In this document: in pieces, positions 10,660-24,339 of the stretch
How the letters are laid out: each line of letters opens with the position of its first letter
How positions within the stretch are numbered: the stretch's first letter is position 1
NCBI GenBank assembly: GCA_026419785.1
Contig: JAODTK010000821.1
Coordinates: 62,001-126,000 of the forward strand
Reading direction: 5' to 3'
DNA length: 64,000 nucleotides
Origin: Sclerodactyla briareus
Lineage: Eukaryota; Echinodermata; Holothuroidea; Dendrochirotida; Sclerodactylidae
Made by a program: the position numbers and the translations under genes
Notes under the pieces: generated by a model
What the model saw: only the letters and a program-made list of their open reading frames with translations
Databases searched by the model: none
What the model was told of the DNA's origin: nothing

Positions 10660-13600
10660 AATCCAGTCTTCGTCTCAGCCACAGCAGTGAGCGTTTCACG
10701 CTCGCTAGATTTTTGTAGCAGGGACTAGAAGATCACAAATCTGGAGCTCAATAACGCGGAGAATGGTTCCTCTGTTCGGTATTACTATGACCGCTAAACC
10801 CACCAATCAAGGATTCTTGATTCCAGGGCCGAAACACAGGCGTCAACTAACCTCAGTCGCACAAGAAAACAGAGCCACTGACAACCCGACACAGCCAACG
10901 TAGACGAAAGACCCTCCACGTTTCCCCCACACACCTGAAAGATTCAGCGCTGTCCAAATACATTGAAAAAAACTGGATCTGGTCTTAGTCGATTCCATGG
11001 CCCACTTCGAGCCCCAGCGGATATTTAAGCCTTTGATTAAGTGGCCCCAAGGGCCGTCCACCAAATAACGCAACATATACAAACGGCAACAAACGACAAG
11101 AAAGCAGCCACAATCTGTCCAGGTCAAGGGTCAGAAGCCCTGATTGATCATGGAGAAGTCGCGGGGGTATATAGCACTGAAGTTGAGCGGCGCCACAGGG
11201 GAGGGGTGAGGGAAGGAGGGCGACTACCACTTGGAGAGAAAGGAAAAACAAATCGAAGTCCAGCAGCAAATGAGAAGAAAGGGAAGAGAAAATGGTTGCT
11301 GACGCCCTGGGAGGGTAGAGTTAGCAAAAAGCCAACATAACCATATGTTCCGCAGTCCCCAAAATAATGGCTATACTTGAAAATATAGTGTCGACCGCCT
11401 TTGGGTAGGGTGAGCCACATAGCCATATTTTTCTCCGCGAATCCACTCAAAAAGTGTTTACCATACGCCCCCCCCCCCCTCCCCTCTCTTCTATTATTCC
11501 AGTCGTAACGCCCGTGGTAATAGCTTACGTGAATGCAGTATGGTTGTTTTTACTTTATTGTTTGGTTTATGACATTAACCAGGTACATTTTCCATGAACG
11601 CGATGGCGAATATGCGACACAGTAACTTCGTTGTTAAGTTGTTAACGCCTCATTATATCGGTCATCGGCATGAATTACACATGGTAGGCTAATTTCTGAC
11701 GAACTACATTTACCGGCCTATCGATTCCACGCGGGGGGGGGGGAGGGGGTTTAACGCCTCTCCACCCACCCCCTCCGCTTTCAATTTGAACGTCTCCTTT
11801 TCTTTTGGATTGGGAGAATATATATCCCACTAATGTTCGACTTGTGAATAGCCTGTGTAATATCACCCCACCTTCCAGAAATGGATTCAATTAACCAGTG
11901 CGAGAATCCTCAGTACTTTAGCATGAAATAGCTGATTCGGTGGACGATAAGTCAATTCGAGGCCGTTTATTGCAAGTTTCGTCTGAAGTATTTAAAAAAA
12001 ATTGTTATACACAACCTTGGTAGTGGTGCCTGTTGTTTCAACATTCAACCCCCCGATGGATTGGAAAGTGGGCACCCGGTCGCTGGATACGCCTTTATAA
12101 ATGAAAGTTTTGGGTCTGGCAAACTGCATCCATTCCAAATGCTTTCTAGATTCTCAGGTTATCATTTGGAAACTAGACCTACTACACGTGGGAATGTTTA
12201 ATTAGTAGTCTAATTTTGCATACTCTAGGCAAGTTGGTCCGATTTTCAACGACTCTAGTGGTATGGTACCTTCAGTCCGCGAGAAAATAAACACTATTTC
12301 AGCCTCCAATACCATTGCAAAACGTGAATTTCTTCATGTTGAATATCTCTCACTCTCTTTCACCCGGGAGAGACAAAGAACGATGATACGCCGAGCATAA
12401 CTGGTGTGAAAAATGAACAAACTTGAATAAACGTAATAGGCAAGATACAGGTTGTCCAAGTCATAAGGTCGTCCGTCCTTGGTGAAGGATACCCTCAGAT
12501 TCAGTTTGGTTATTCGCACATTTAGAGTATCAATTCCTTGTACAAGATGTGTCATTTTTTACATACCAAAGTTCAAGCTACTCCATAGAATTTATCTCAC
12601 ATAGAATTCCGGCATAATCTAATTGGAATTTTAGAGCGAAACGTTTTGAATTTTACCAGTAAGGTAACATGGACTTTTGATTAATGACGTTTGTTGTTGA
12701 TCAAAACCCTAAGAGACTGCCAACGACCGTGAGAGTGCGCTTACTACTGGAAAACTGTTTCATAAAAGGCACGTCTTAAGAGGCACAGACAGTGCTTCTA
12801 ATCCAGATTACATTATCCACCCGCCATCCAGCTGAACTGAAGGAGTGACCTGAAAACTGTACTCTTCCTGTGTCTTCTCACTCGAGTCCGGTCAACAGTT
12901 AGTGGCAAATAGGGCTGCGTGATATCAGTGACGTGCCAATTTCAAAGTCCATCAGTCACTGACTTTTTCCCCTATGGTGGCTGTACTTTTGCAGTTGTGA
13001 TGGCGCGTTTCCGTTCTCCACTTCCTTTTTTCTCTGTGAACTTTCTGGTGGTAGTTGCCTGCATCGGTGACAGTCCACATGACCTCGTTCCTCCAGATTC
13101 AGAGAAGAGTGTGTCCGGGTCCGGAGTTCCACTGATCGTCCTTCGTAGAATGGCAGTCCAGGGTTGGAGAAGGTTGTTGTTGTTACAAAGCGGCCCCCTC
13201 GATAGCATGATTCGAGGGAGGAAGGCAAATTATCACCGGTGCTCACACAATCGATCAATATGGCAGGGTCTGGATGAGGCCATGTCTGACATCAGAAACC
13301 CAATGATTAAAAAATAAACAAACAAATTTTGAATTCATTGCTTGAATTTATGGTTTACATACTGAGAGGATGACACCCATTCAAGGCCCAGTGAATGCAG
13401 ACGGGGAGAGGCTGTTCTATTGTCATCTGGGAAATCATTCACCTGGTTATCAGAATAACTCTATATTCTTGACACACACTGACAGCAGCATATATGCCAA
13501 TGGCATCTTCAGTCCAGCAAGAAGGGCAACAGATATGATTCCAAATCTTTGTGGACTGACCAAGTTCATATAGCTGATCTTCTCAAAATACTGTAGTGCA

Positions 13601-13885
13601 CCAGTAGGTAAGGGGACATTACCTGGGAGAATCTAGAATCATAGGGTAGCAGTTCACATTAGTTTTTGCGCCAATGAACATCCAAGTGTAATCTTCCAGT
13701 GTGAAATGAGGTTTTCAGAAAGGCATTGTGCTGAATTGAATTTGAGTAAACTCTTCACCTTGGTAAGGAAAGGGCATTGGTCAGTATAGTAAACACTGCC
13801 TAGTCATAAACCTCCACCGCCAACCTGGTGTTTATTTATTCTTGAACCATACCTCGGTGTATTGTGTCCACGGTGTTGGGTCTCA
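10660..13885. other. No gene recognised; short G/C runs
   Basis: Open frames on both strands at 12919-13317 overlap each other and have no motif I recognise. C/G runs lie at 11469-11478 and 11733-11748. Nothing supports a gene start, splice chain or known repeat here, apart from possible weak traces too decayed to name. Confidence 0.4.
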
Positions 13886-13886
13886 C

Positions 13887-14130
13887 AGGGGCGTCTCGAT
13901 GAGGGGGGGGACTAGAACCCCCCTCCCAGACCCACGTGATCAACAAATTTTAACACAAAAACGAATTTTTTTTTGCAGTTCAGTAGAGGTTTTGCAGATG
14001 GTGATTTAGCAAATGTTGCAGCCGCATGTGTCTAGAGGCCCGCCCATAAATTGTACTAACTTGCCAATAGGGAGAGCGCACTTCCCTTGGGTTCCACCTC
14101 AAACACCCCCCAAACAAATCTCTTGGTATG
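13887..14130 (+). repeat. Dispersed hAT-like repeat (copy 2)
   Basis: The left edge caggggcgtctcgatgaggg followed by a G run is a hAT-like terminus. The body aligns by eye with 6098-6400: aattttaacacaaaa, cagtagaggttttgcag, tagcaaatgttgcagccg, cccttgggttccacctcaaa and acaaatctct are shared in order. Here the tract before acaaatctct is only caccccccaa, against about 50 C in copy 1. Confidence 0.65.
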
Positions 14131-15299
14131 GCCTGGGGTCTATCCTATAAATGTTAACCAATACTTCAGTTTGGCGGTCTTGGGGGGCCTTAATCCGTGG
14201 TGGCAGTGGATTTTCGTTCCACACACTATTGTCTGCGATAATGTGAGATATTCCCACAAAAAATGAAAAATGTAAGGATGGGCTCGCTATTTTATATTGT
14301 GTTGCCTTGTTCTTCAATTCTGACATTGTTTTTTGATTTTTTTTTTTCTGAGAGGGTCTTCAGTGATAGCAGTAAAGAGGTTGCAAAGAGGTCAGCTCAA
14401 ATAGAAGAGGTATATATATCGAACCAGCAATCATGTAGCTACTAGTTGAAAACTCAGGAAGAATGATCACTTAGCCAAAAAACCAAGGATGAGTAGCATA
14501 CCAAACAGTCTATCTCTCAGTAGAAAGCTGAACTAGCACTACAGTAGGCCACTGCCCTAAAGAGAGATAGTAGCACTATGTCGAGTGTCAAGTTCTTTCC
14601 CCATAACGTCGTCTCCCAGCGTATTAAAGTTATGTCACTCTTCAGCTTTTCAGGCCATGGAGCTATTATAGTACAGAGGGGAGGGGGGAAAAACCCCCCC
14701 CCCCCAATTTTTTTTTTAGAGATGGTATTGTGTGCCCTGTTCAAAGTTCCGTCAGAGAACACAAACTCAAATTGAGCAGGCGCCCTATTGGGTGAACATT
14801 GTGAAAACACATTCAGTTTGTTTGTTACTCTCTATATGCGAATTTCTTCTTAACATATGCCCCTAAAAAGATTTTGTGGCTTCATAGTAAAGACGGATAT
14901 CTAGTGCAAGATTCTGACAAAACATCCTTCACAGAGGTAGACATCGTCGATATGAAAGAAAACCAACTCGTAATATGCAAAATGACCATGATTAGGGCCG
15001 AATTGATACCCCATCGCAGCAAATGGGTCATTGTGGTTTCTTCCTCAGATCTAATCAGCTGCATACATCACTAACTGCTGCAATCTTTGCAGTTTCTCTG
15101 GATCCACTAATGGTTTGACTAGTGGCACCTACGATCTTTCTTAAACCTTCATTATAACAGCAGTAGGTCCCATTATTGGTATGGCCTGACCAGTGTTGGA
15201 CCCCCTCCCCCCTTCCCCCCCCCCCCCCCACCACCTTCCCTCATCCCTGCTGCAAAGCTTTTTCTTTTATTTATAATTGTTTACCTTGACCGAACAGAG

Positions 15300-15640
15300 G
15301 AAATCCAAACCTATTGCAGTCCAGCAAGGATGGCGACATGGATACTGCACCTGTTGTCAGTTGCAAATCCCTCACTAGGTACACGAAATGAGGCAAAGCC
15401 TCCTCATCTCACGTACCTTGATTAGAGGGTGGGGTAATCACAAACAAGCAGATGTCAGACTTGCAAATTGCCTACTCCCTCGTTTGTCCCCCGTTTCCAA
15501 TTCTCCCCTTGTGTCTGAGCGCCCAGCAGGAGGCAACGAGGTACCATTTTTCATTCACAGTCTTTGTATGACTCCACCGGAATTCGGACCACCCAGCCTC
15601 TCCCCTTTGGAAATAGCGCCGGACCGGGCTCTAAAAAAAC
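15300..15640 (-). mobile_element. tRNA-derived SINE, family 1 copy
   Basis: Sequence words match the copy at 24340-24690 in the same order: ggatactgcacc, gttgcaaat(t/c)cc, ggt(t/a)cacgaaat, gcaacgaggtaccattttt and cagtctttg. At that copy the tRNA-like head is clearer. This one is more diverged: the region expected to hold the box-B-like block (about 15580-15600, aattcggaccaccc) is degraded. No coding capacity is expected. Confidence 0.6.
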
Positions 15641-15644
15641 GCCA

Positions 15645-18600
15645 ACAACAACTCAGTTTTACTGCGTTACTTGTGCCTGATCAAGATTTCTGTAACGTGA
15701 TTATTCCTCCAATACCCTTATCAATTGGATGCCCCGTATTCCTCTATATTATTAACCTGTTGTGATACAAGAACCTTACAGTAATGTCCGTGTATACACA
15801 TTGCTGTGGGCTAAGTAAGTAATATTACTACCCACCAACCACCAATTGTGCAACCCCTCAAAGTTGGCTGCCTTACCAATAGTGGAAGTATAAATATATC
15901 TCTTGTTCCCCATGTTATTACAACCATAACAATTTGTTTCCAGGGGAAGAGTTATGAGAGCTGCGTGACATCTTGATCATATAACATATGGAATATCAAC
16001 TTGGTATCCGCCACTTAATGAGAGTAGAGCATGATTCGATCCCACACCACTGACGATTCAAGTGCGCCCTGGCAGTCACCAGAAGATTACATGAACCCAT
16101 CACACTCCACCATTTCTCAGCTGAGTGCAATCTTCATTGAAACTCCAAGTAAACAAAGCGTGTGTGCCGCGAACTGCTCTCAGATGAACTGTTATATACA
16201 CCACCCAGAAAATAACCCTCATTCGCTGCATAATCAAAACATGTTCTGTCAGCAATGCCAATTAATTTCCTGAATTAGATTTTTAGCAGCTTTCAATTTC
16301 ATTTTCTTCCTTGTCTCTCCTGCGTACAACCATTATGCTGGCGTTCAAAATATAGGCTTACAATAACCACCTTCACAGTCACTGAGGCCGAGACAACGGC
16401 GACCGTGCACAACTTCTTTCTTTCTTCTTAATCATATTTAAATTTTTCGCACATCATTGTCACTATCCTACACTATAATATCAGTACAGCCAATCTTGTG
16501 TGTTCACCTGCGACACAGCAAGATCGACAGTAAATATATTGTCAGTCAAGAAGTCACTACCAAGTAGTCCGCTTGCCTAGTACACTACAGTACCACGGCA
16601 AGAATGAGACTATTAGAGTCTAATTGCTATTTTCTTATCCCTGTGTGCAACCATTACAATATCTTCAGTAAAGATACAATGTGTCAGAAGGCAGCTCCAT
16701 GGGTCTATGAATACGATCCAAGTCAGAAAGCCTGTAGCCATCTAAACTCCTTTGTATCTCTGCAGCCACTGCAGAACATTCACAGTCACTCAGGGGCTCT
16801 GAGCAGACTGCCGCAGATAGTACCAAAACGGTACCCTGAGTTGATGCGGATTTTACAGACCTCTGAAAACGGCAGCTCCTCGTCAGTGACTTCTTGCTCC
16901 AGGAGGATTGAGAGGCAACCTTTCTCCTTCAAGAGATTCCCCTCCTGCCATTGCTGGTGACCCTCAATTGATTAGGGCTTCATTCTCATTGCATGTCTTC
17001 ATCTTCCTTGTTCTGTGTAATCAACAGCCGCTTTGTCCATCAGTGTAACCAGGAGTTCTTCGAACTTGACAAGCCCAGCACAGTTCTCTGCCACGTTTGG
17101 TTGATTTGTCTTGACGTAGGACCATCCACTGCCAAGTGACCAACACGGATTGTCTTGGCTGCTACGACCCATATTTACTACTGTTCCTTGCTCCTTTGTC
17201 GCATTGCCTGCTGTCAGCCTGTTTCATATTAGGGATCCGATGTCTTGGGTTTGATCGCCCGTGAGAAAAGGGGGGGGTATGATTCTCTGGAAGCTTTCGT
17301 TTGCTTTCCAGGACAGTCCCAGACCGGTACTCCAGCTACGAAGAACTGTTCCCAGAACTGTAAGGCCAGCAGTTTCACCTCCCAGTCAAAAATCTCGTGG
17401 CTGCAGTGACTCGCCTGAACATCCCGTTTCCTGCGAGTCGAATGTTCTTGGCCACCTGAAAGGGAAATACATTATCAGCATACTACTAAACAGTAAGTCA
17501 AAATTTCAGATGGCATTATCATACCAGGAAACTTCTGTAACCAGCAAAGCCTCCACCAATGCCAATAACACTGTGATTGTGAATTGCTGGATGTACATCC
17601 CATGGGCACACTTGCATAAACCCTCCCGCCAACCAAAAGATGCTGTCACGCACACATCCCGAGTCACAACGAGTGCAAGATTTGACACTCAGAAAATTTT
17701 TGTAGGTTATCCTCGCTGGTTTGCTACTCAGATCTGGGTGAAGATCTATTGCAATGTCTTTGCGTTCAGGAACCATCAGGCTCATCATCATAAACTCTGT
17801 CACACTCGGTGTCTGATGATCCTTGATTTGCACTAAAGATACTCGCCTCCTCTTCTCACCTAGTGTCTCAGATGATATAGATGGCAGAGGTGTAACCTTC
17901 CGAAACCTGCTCCCCGAGACAGTTAGTTACATCCAATCCGAAGGACTGTACCCCAGGATCCAACCATGTTCCCGTGGAACCTGGAGATGGTGTAAGTTAC
18001 GATGTCCAATGTGACTGCTCCACAGCTGACCATGGTGACCATTGGAAATAATTCCCAAACAACACTCATCAGAACCCACGAGTCTACTACATAACAGCGG
18101 AACCATGGATTGAAAACCACGAGGCTCTTCGCTCAATACCACTTCATGTGTACTTTCGTATCATACTACCAACATACATCATAATACTACATAAAGTGTA
18201 TCTATAGTGCTTCAGGGATATCAATGCGCTTTGGCCGTACTAGAAATGGATTCAAATGATTCTCAGATAAAAAGATAGATTTTCCTCAAGACCAGCAAAG
18301 ATTGATGAGCAAAGGCAAGGTCATCCACATCTGAAGGAAAAAAAAGCCATCTAGGGTAAAAACCACTGTGAGTGCTGGAAACGAAAATGTGAGTGGTTTT
18401 GTTGCAAAGCGTCACTGATTATGCTTTCCCCACTCTTTTGCTTGGAAGAAAGCACCTACAATGCGTTGAGGAAGCCCTTGTTATTATACCAACCGCACTC
18501 CACAGCAATGACCATAGGCCAAGTTTGGGACATACCGCTGGGAGGCTGGAGTTTTGATTGTGTCCTAGTAAATATGAGATAAGTCTTGTCGTGCTAACTC

Positions 18601-18835
18601 GAGGCCAAGTCCTTCTCTCACAGCTATGACCCTAATTTCTGTCGTGGTAATCGAATGAAGATCACCATTGCACACACGATGCTGGTCACTCCTGATTTCA
18701 CTCCCCTGCCGCCGAACTCAACTGTCACCCACTTCTGTTGCCTCATGGAACCAATTTTGACAAAGATCTCGGTACCATCAAGGAGACAGACCCTGTCAAT
18801 TTGGAAGAGCCAGAGAGCCAAAGCTTAGTGATTCC
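15645..18835. other. No gene recognised; a few longer open frames
   Basis: Open frames of about 100-190 codons overlap on both strands between 16.6 and 17.84 kb. None has a motif, signal peptide or domain I can name. The stretch 17838-17920 shares words with 42612-42700 (ctcgcct tctcttctc, agatgatat), so at least part is repeat. The region may be an old retroelement body, but I cannot show that. Confidence 0.4.
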
Positions 18836-19049
18836 TTGACTGACCAGAGCATTTTGGAATTCTTTGACATGAACAACCACAATCTATAGTAGTATTATGT
18901 TGTAAACATACTACCTCCTCCTCCCCCACGGAGTTCCACTCCGACCATCTGGGGTCATCACGGGAAGTCAGTAGGAGGTAAAATTGTTTTTCCATTAATA
19001 CAGAAAGAAAGTTTTGCGATTGGGGGTAAGGACAATGATTTGTAAATCG

Positions 19050-19712
19050 AAACCAGAAAACCAAGGCTTGGTGATTCATTGACTCTCTCTGACAACACCT
19101 ATAAGCCAGACTCAAGGACAAAAAGGAGATTGTACCAACTCAATGTGGGGAAACAGACTTCTACAAGTTTCCCATTTTTTCCAACCAACCGCTAGGTTCT
19201 ATAACGCTGATAAGATAGCTACACACAATTTCATAGGATTCCAGACCTTGACCTCTATGACCTCAAATAATGGGCTCATGTACTCACTTGGGAACACACA
19301 TACACAAGTATTAGCTTCATCCATCGAGGTGGATCGAGTTCAGTTCGTGTTCACAAGCCACATGGCCAACTTAATGACTTTTCATTTTCGATTTTTGACC
19401 CAAAATTTACCCCCGGCCCATACCAAAACTAGGGTTCCTGTACTCCCATAAGAAAGCTACACACCCAAATTTGCACTCGATCAGACTAGGCCATTCTGGA
19501 CTAAATGTTCACAAGGTTTTCAGACTCGACCTTTGGTGCCTCTGCCCTGAACCCCAAAACAATAAGGGTTCATGTTCTCATCATGGTAACATACCAAAAT
19601 GAGCTTATTCCTCCAGGTGGTCAAGTTATTGTGTTCACCAGCCGCGTCACACACATCATACACACCATACACTGGGCATGACTGCATAGATTCTCCACTT
19701 CGCAAGGATCCA
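19050..19712 (+). repeat. DR element, short copy 2
   Basis: The copy begins with aaccaaggcttggtgattcattgac and ends with a CA-rich stretch (19648-19670) and cttcgcaaggatccaaa. Its two ends are inverted versions of one another around GATTCCTTGAC. The middle holds about one and a half of the ~320-bp unit that is expanded at 26.9-30.6 kb, including ttgacctctatgacctcaaa. It is about 660 bp long and has no coding capacity. Confidence 0.75.
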
Positions 19713-20599
19713 AACGTCCAATGGGCAGATCGTCCCACCTAGTGGGACAAGATGATGGTACTTACTGGAGGTACCTTCAGGAGATATGGTAAAACTGATG
19801 TCAGCCCGGAACCAGTGCACGATGCATCTCCTTTCAGCCTCTATCAAACCCCCAGTATCCTGACAGATTATTGATGCACCGTCCTGTAAGTCCCTCCTGA
19901 TAGAATGGAGAGACATGATCACTAACTGCTATGAATGATATGGTTAGTCTGATATAGCACTGGTCCATCTAGCAGACTGCTACTGTTCGTATCACCGCCC
20001 TTTGTATAAATCAAGGGTGGAAGGCCACATTGTCATATCTTTGTCTACGGGTACTTCAGTCCAATTCTGTAATTCAACATAAGATCAATCCTGTTCAGAA
20101 TTTGCCTTTATTTACATGCGGCCGAGAGGTCCAAGGGCACTTTCTTTTATACATTTAAGTAACTTTTGGCCCACTGTCATTTTTCCCTCGTACACAAAAG
20201 TCGACAATCGTCAAAGAGCCAAGAAATGAATGAATCAAAGAGAAGGATGGCCAATACTTTACCACACACCTGTAGAATTGTATTCATTCTCATTCTCATT
20301 GAAAGCCGCACAGTGCCATGCAAACCTCAAGGTGCATCATTAAAACATATGGATCGCGAACATAAGCGGTCTGTATAAGATGAAACCCATTTGTACCAAC
20401 AAACTCGATTGAGCAGAGAGTGAACCTTTCATAACATCTCAAAAAACAATCTCATTCACAGTTAAGCAGGGTTCCATTTCTCGTTGTCTGTTGTCAAAGA
20501 GGACCAAACTATCATGCTCAACAAAACCTTGTTTTTAGAGACCAGGCCTTCTCAACTAGTTCCTGGAGTGGACACTGCGATGTTACGATTTAGGCAGGC

Positions 20600-20765
20600 G
20601 CCACCAACTTTCCGTCCACAACCTTCTCAGGATTGCAGAAAACGGCATTCCCCCACACCTTAGAAAGGCAGTAGCAACGTCGTCTAAAAACTGACCAAAA
20701 TTCAAAATTTTAATTTCAAAGAAACTTTTTTGACCGAACCCGATCAATGTATGTTCTTTTCAGAT
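20600..20765 (+). repeat. Single unit of the ~205-bp tandem family
   Basis: It contains aggattgcagaaaacggcattccc, aaaggcagtagcaacgtc, an ...aatttcaaagaaac... block and gatcaatgtatgttc, in the order seen in units at 7.4-8.4 kb. It stands alone next to the 3' end of the L1-like LINE. Confidence 0.65.
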
Positions 20766-21039
20766 AGCGAGAAAATGCACTCTCCCACTGATGCAACCTT
20801 CACTTTTTTTTTTGTCATTCCTTATTTCATAAAATCTCTTTCCTTCTCTGATGAAGTTAACGAACAGAATAAATAACTAAATGATATTTAACAGGACCCT
20901 TCCCATGTGATAAAATAGTGTGTGCTGTTGCTTTTTTTTTTTTTTTGTTTTATGTTTGTTTTTTTTTTTCGTTTTTTGGCTAATAGTTTAGCTATTTTTG
21001 AAACAACTCCGACAGCTCAAAACACTCGATGCTCCTCAT

Positions 21040-23540
21040 TTTATCGTCGCTTCTTTTCGACTGACAGAAGAAATCGAAATTTTGGGCGAAAAATCCTCAA
21101 CTGGGGGAATTTCTCATACACTTGGATGTAATATATAGTATTTAGCATTGAGACTCAAAAAATCTAAATTGGTTAAACCATCACATAGAACCAAACAAAT
21201 TTCTTCTTCTGAAACGAACATTACTTTCCAATAAACCAATTTCTTGTCTCGATAGGTGTCACCCAAAAACTTTGCACATAATCACAAGACCAGAACAAAT
21301 GTGTGATAGTTTGCTCAAGAATCTTACACAAATGGTGCACATCGATTCTTCTGCTTGATTCCGATTTTATTCATATAATGATGTGCTTCCTGAAATGCGA
21401 TGTAAAAAGCGATACTGAAAATATCGCGTTTTTGCATCTCGGACTGATGTATCTTTGTCAAAAAAATGTTTCTTCTCCCAATTCCAATTCATAGCTGGAT
21501 AACGTTGCTCACGTTATTCAGTGCCCTCGGCTGAGTAACTTTACTTCGAACCAAATAATCGTAAAGCATCCCGTTTACCTTTTCCTATTAGATGAAATTT
21601 AACCATAACAATTCACAATCGTTCACAGTCAACCTGTCTTAGGTCCCCCCTTAATTTATCTCTAATGGCTTGGAATAAGCCGAAATGATTCCCGAATATC
21701 CGATATAAGATGTCCTGCATTTATAGGTACTGATATACTCCTCATACTGTAAAATTCCCCCTAAATTATTAAAAAAGTTTCTAACCCCGTTATTAAACAT
21801 CCCTCTTGATAACATCCCTATTAAATATCTGATTATCAATTCGAATTTGGGGGAGTTATTCAAATTCCATTTGAATACCATAGTTGTCGGGAGGCATGTC
21901 ATAATTATAGTCGGCCCACACAATTGGCATATTTTCCCTTATAAAATAATAGGGATATTGCTAACATCTTTCGGGGTGAAGTTACAATAAACAAAAATTG
22001 TTCTGGCCAAATCTTTCAAGTAATAGTCACAGAGTTCTTTCCATGACCTCAGTATCATCTAAATATGATGAACCCATTTTCGTCTCAGGCTTGCTGCAAA
22101 GGAAGCCAAATCAACCTTCCGATATTCCGCCATTATTTCTATATTAATAGAGTTGATCGTTTTTTTTGTCTCGTTTGCTGCTCCAAATAAAATCGTAGAA
22201 CCTCCTATTAATGTCCTTCCTAAATGCAGCAATTTGGGGATTCGGGCAGACTGTAATGGATAACCAACAGAAACACAAAGTCTTTATAATTATAATCCTC
22301 CATAGGGGTTATATCTCTCATCGACCATTGATTGAGGAGGTTCTTAATCCGGGAAAGCTTTGGTAAGTAGTTTAACCGGAAAAAGTCTTCTGATGATGAG
22401 TGAACTTAATACCAAGGTAAGTGACTGGACCGCATTTTCAACCTGAAACTTCTAATCCATTGAAATAAGCCGGGTATTCATGCATAAAAAAAAACCAATA
22501 GGGAAAACGTAGGATTTCCCCATATTAACCCATAACCCCGAACCTTGAACAAAGCTGGTTAATACCCGTATTGTTTCCTTTCTCTTCGACACTGGTCTTA
22601 CTGCCATCAGTAATAAAACACTATCATATACGCTGTATTGCAAGATGTTACTACTGAAGTTTCCCTACCTTGATACCGTTAATACTATTATTCTGTTTAA
22701 TCATAGTGATAAAAATCTCGCTGCAGATAACAAATAATATGGACTGAGGGAACAGCCTTGTCTCCACCTCGAGAAAACCTGCCAAATAGTCTGACAGGAA
22801 ACCATTATTTATGACGCAAGAAGAAATGTTTCATTAAAAAAATTTCCACCCAATGGCTAAGATCAGTGCCGAAGTTGAAAAATTTGAGTGTATTTTGAAT
22901 AAAGCCCCAATCCAAATCCGCGCCCTCCTTTTTCAAAGTCCAACAGGATAAGAGCAACGGGGTGTCCTTATCTTTGCAATAGTTGATAATATCTAAAACA
23001 GTTCAGATATTCTCGCCAATAGTATCTTGCCTGTCATTATCCTGTTTGCCTCTGAACTGATTCATGTCTGAAACATTCTGTTTAATACGAGAAGCAATAC
23101 TTTGGCTTGCGATTTTTTGTAATCTGTGTTTAATAATGCAATAGGATTCCGGTTTTTTTTTAAATGAAGACTATCTTTCGATGGTTTCGGATCAAAGTAA
23201 TCATCCTCTCACCCTTTTCATCATAAAATGAGTGTGCGAAAATGCATACTTGAAAGACTCAACAACAAGTTGCCAACATCCTTCCTCCCAAAAAGTTTGA
23301 TAAAACTCTGTAGGAACCCTCAGAACATGGCGATTTATTCAACGGCTTGAACAAGTGAATTTTGTGGGCATTCATTGAGTGAGAGCCCTCCCTCACGATC
23401 ATGCTTCTGGGCATACGTGAGCTTCCATGCGTGATGTAATTCTATCATAAAAACCTACAGAATCAATTTGAAGTCTCTGGTACAAACGTGTATAAAAAGC
23501 GTTCGCTCCCTCCATAATGTTTCTAGTTGCAGAACTTTGG
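21040..23540 (-). pseudogene. L1-like LINE ORF2 remnant (reverse transcriptase to C-terminus)
   Basis: Reading the minus strand from 23540 down, the parts of an L1/Tx1-clade ORF2 follow in order, each broken by stops or frameshifts. An EFYQTFW-like block lies near 23310 and a PKPSKDS..LLNTDYK block near 23130-23190. The RT region has DFEKGGADLDWGF (about 22905-22944; family motif A is DFxKAFDSLxW) and RQGCSLSP at 22741-22763. The active-site YADD is lost to a frame-shifted QYSVYDSV near 22619-22640, followed by SGLWVNMGKS (about 22535). Next come VTYLGIKF (about 22410), LNQWSMRDITPM (about 22320) and, near the C-terminus, THLFWSCDYVQSFW (about 21266-21310). The element is 5'-truncated and lacks the endonuclease, and it cannot be active. 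Clade assignment is good because the connecting sequence, not just the motifs, is L1-like. Confidence 0.88.
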
Positions 23541-23664
23541 AAATGCCTTTTCCAGATTACATGTGACACTCTGGACTATTCAGTAATACATCACACTTAA
23601 CTGAACTACCTTTCTTGTTTCCAGAAGTGATGGTCACATTGTGTAGCGTTGTTATTTTTTGAAT

Positions 23665-23752
23665 ATTGTTTCAAAAGCAAAGCGCTAGAGACCTCACTTT
23701 GGACTGTGATTATGCGCTATATAAATGTTTTTATTATCATCATATAAATGCT
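23665..23752 (+). mobile_element. 3' tail of an L2/CR1-like LINE or SINE
   Basis: aaagcgctagagacctcactttgg is followed by tgattatgCGCTATATAAATg and a TTATCATCAT microsatellite. This is the standard tail of this class, and the same layout is seen at about 930-1004. Nothing upstream is recognisable as coding. Confidence 0.65.
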
Positions 23753-24087
23753 CATGTTGTCATAGGACGAGATTTTTACATCATGGGGTATATCACAAAA
23801 GACACCAACACATAATCTTTGACGATTGTTTAGACACCAACTACCCGATGTTTTTTTTTTTGCAAAATGGCCGACCGACCTCATTGGCGTGAACATACCT
23901 CAAAAAGGGAGTTTCTTTGCTTGATGATGCCAACATACCCCTCAAGAATGATGCAATCTATTTAATTTCTGCACCGGACTCTGGCCTTGTAAGGGAAGAA
24001 AGCAGATCCTAGAGAATTCCTGTCGGAGATGGTAGTCGCATTTCTTTATGATAAGGTCAAAGTATACCTTGCTGATGTTTTCCTGCA

Positions 24088-24173
24088 TCATGAGTTGTCA
24101 AGATGGCCTTGTTTCTGACGCAGGCACCCCAGGCATATGAGCGCAGTCTGTCGAACAGAGTTCTCCTCATCCG
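24088..24173 (-). CDS. Possible last exon of the unrecognised minus-strand gene
   Basis: A pyrimidine-rich stretch ending in TTAG lies just before 24173 on the minus strand. If the preceding exon (33147-33303) is spliced here, its one spare base completes an alanine codon. A frame of 28 codons then runs through EENSVRQTALICLGCLRQ to a TGA at 24088-24090. Against this, a second frame (RTLFDRLRSYAWGACVRNK...) is also open from the same acceptor to a possible GTATAC donor near 24067. The intron would also be about 9 kb long. This exon is therefore much less certain than the others in the set, and an unseen exon could intervene. Confidence 0.25.
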
Positions 24174-24339
24174 CTAAGCTCGACCAGATATGGAGATGAA
24201 GCCTGGCTTCGATGAGCCAATTCCTCAAGTGGGCTGAGAGTGAAGGAAAAAGTTGCAAATCATACACTGTTAGTCCACATCGGCTGCCAAATGAACTTGT
24301 TGAAACAGCATCAAACTTGTTTGTTTTTTCATGGTATAC

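Noticed and set aside
17261-17836. 191-codon + strand open frame
   Set aside because: It overlaps a 104-codon frame on the other strand and has no recognisable motif. Length alone is not enough in a window this size.
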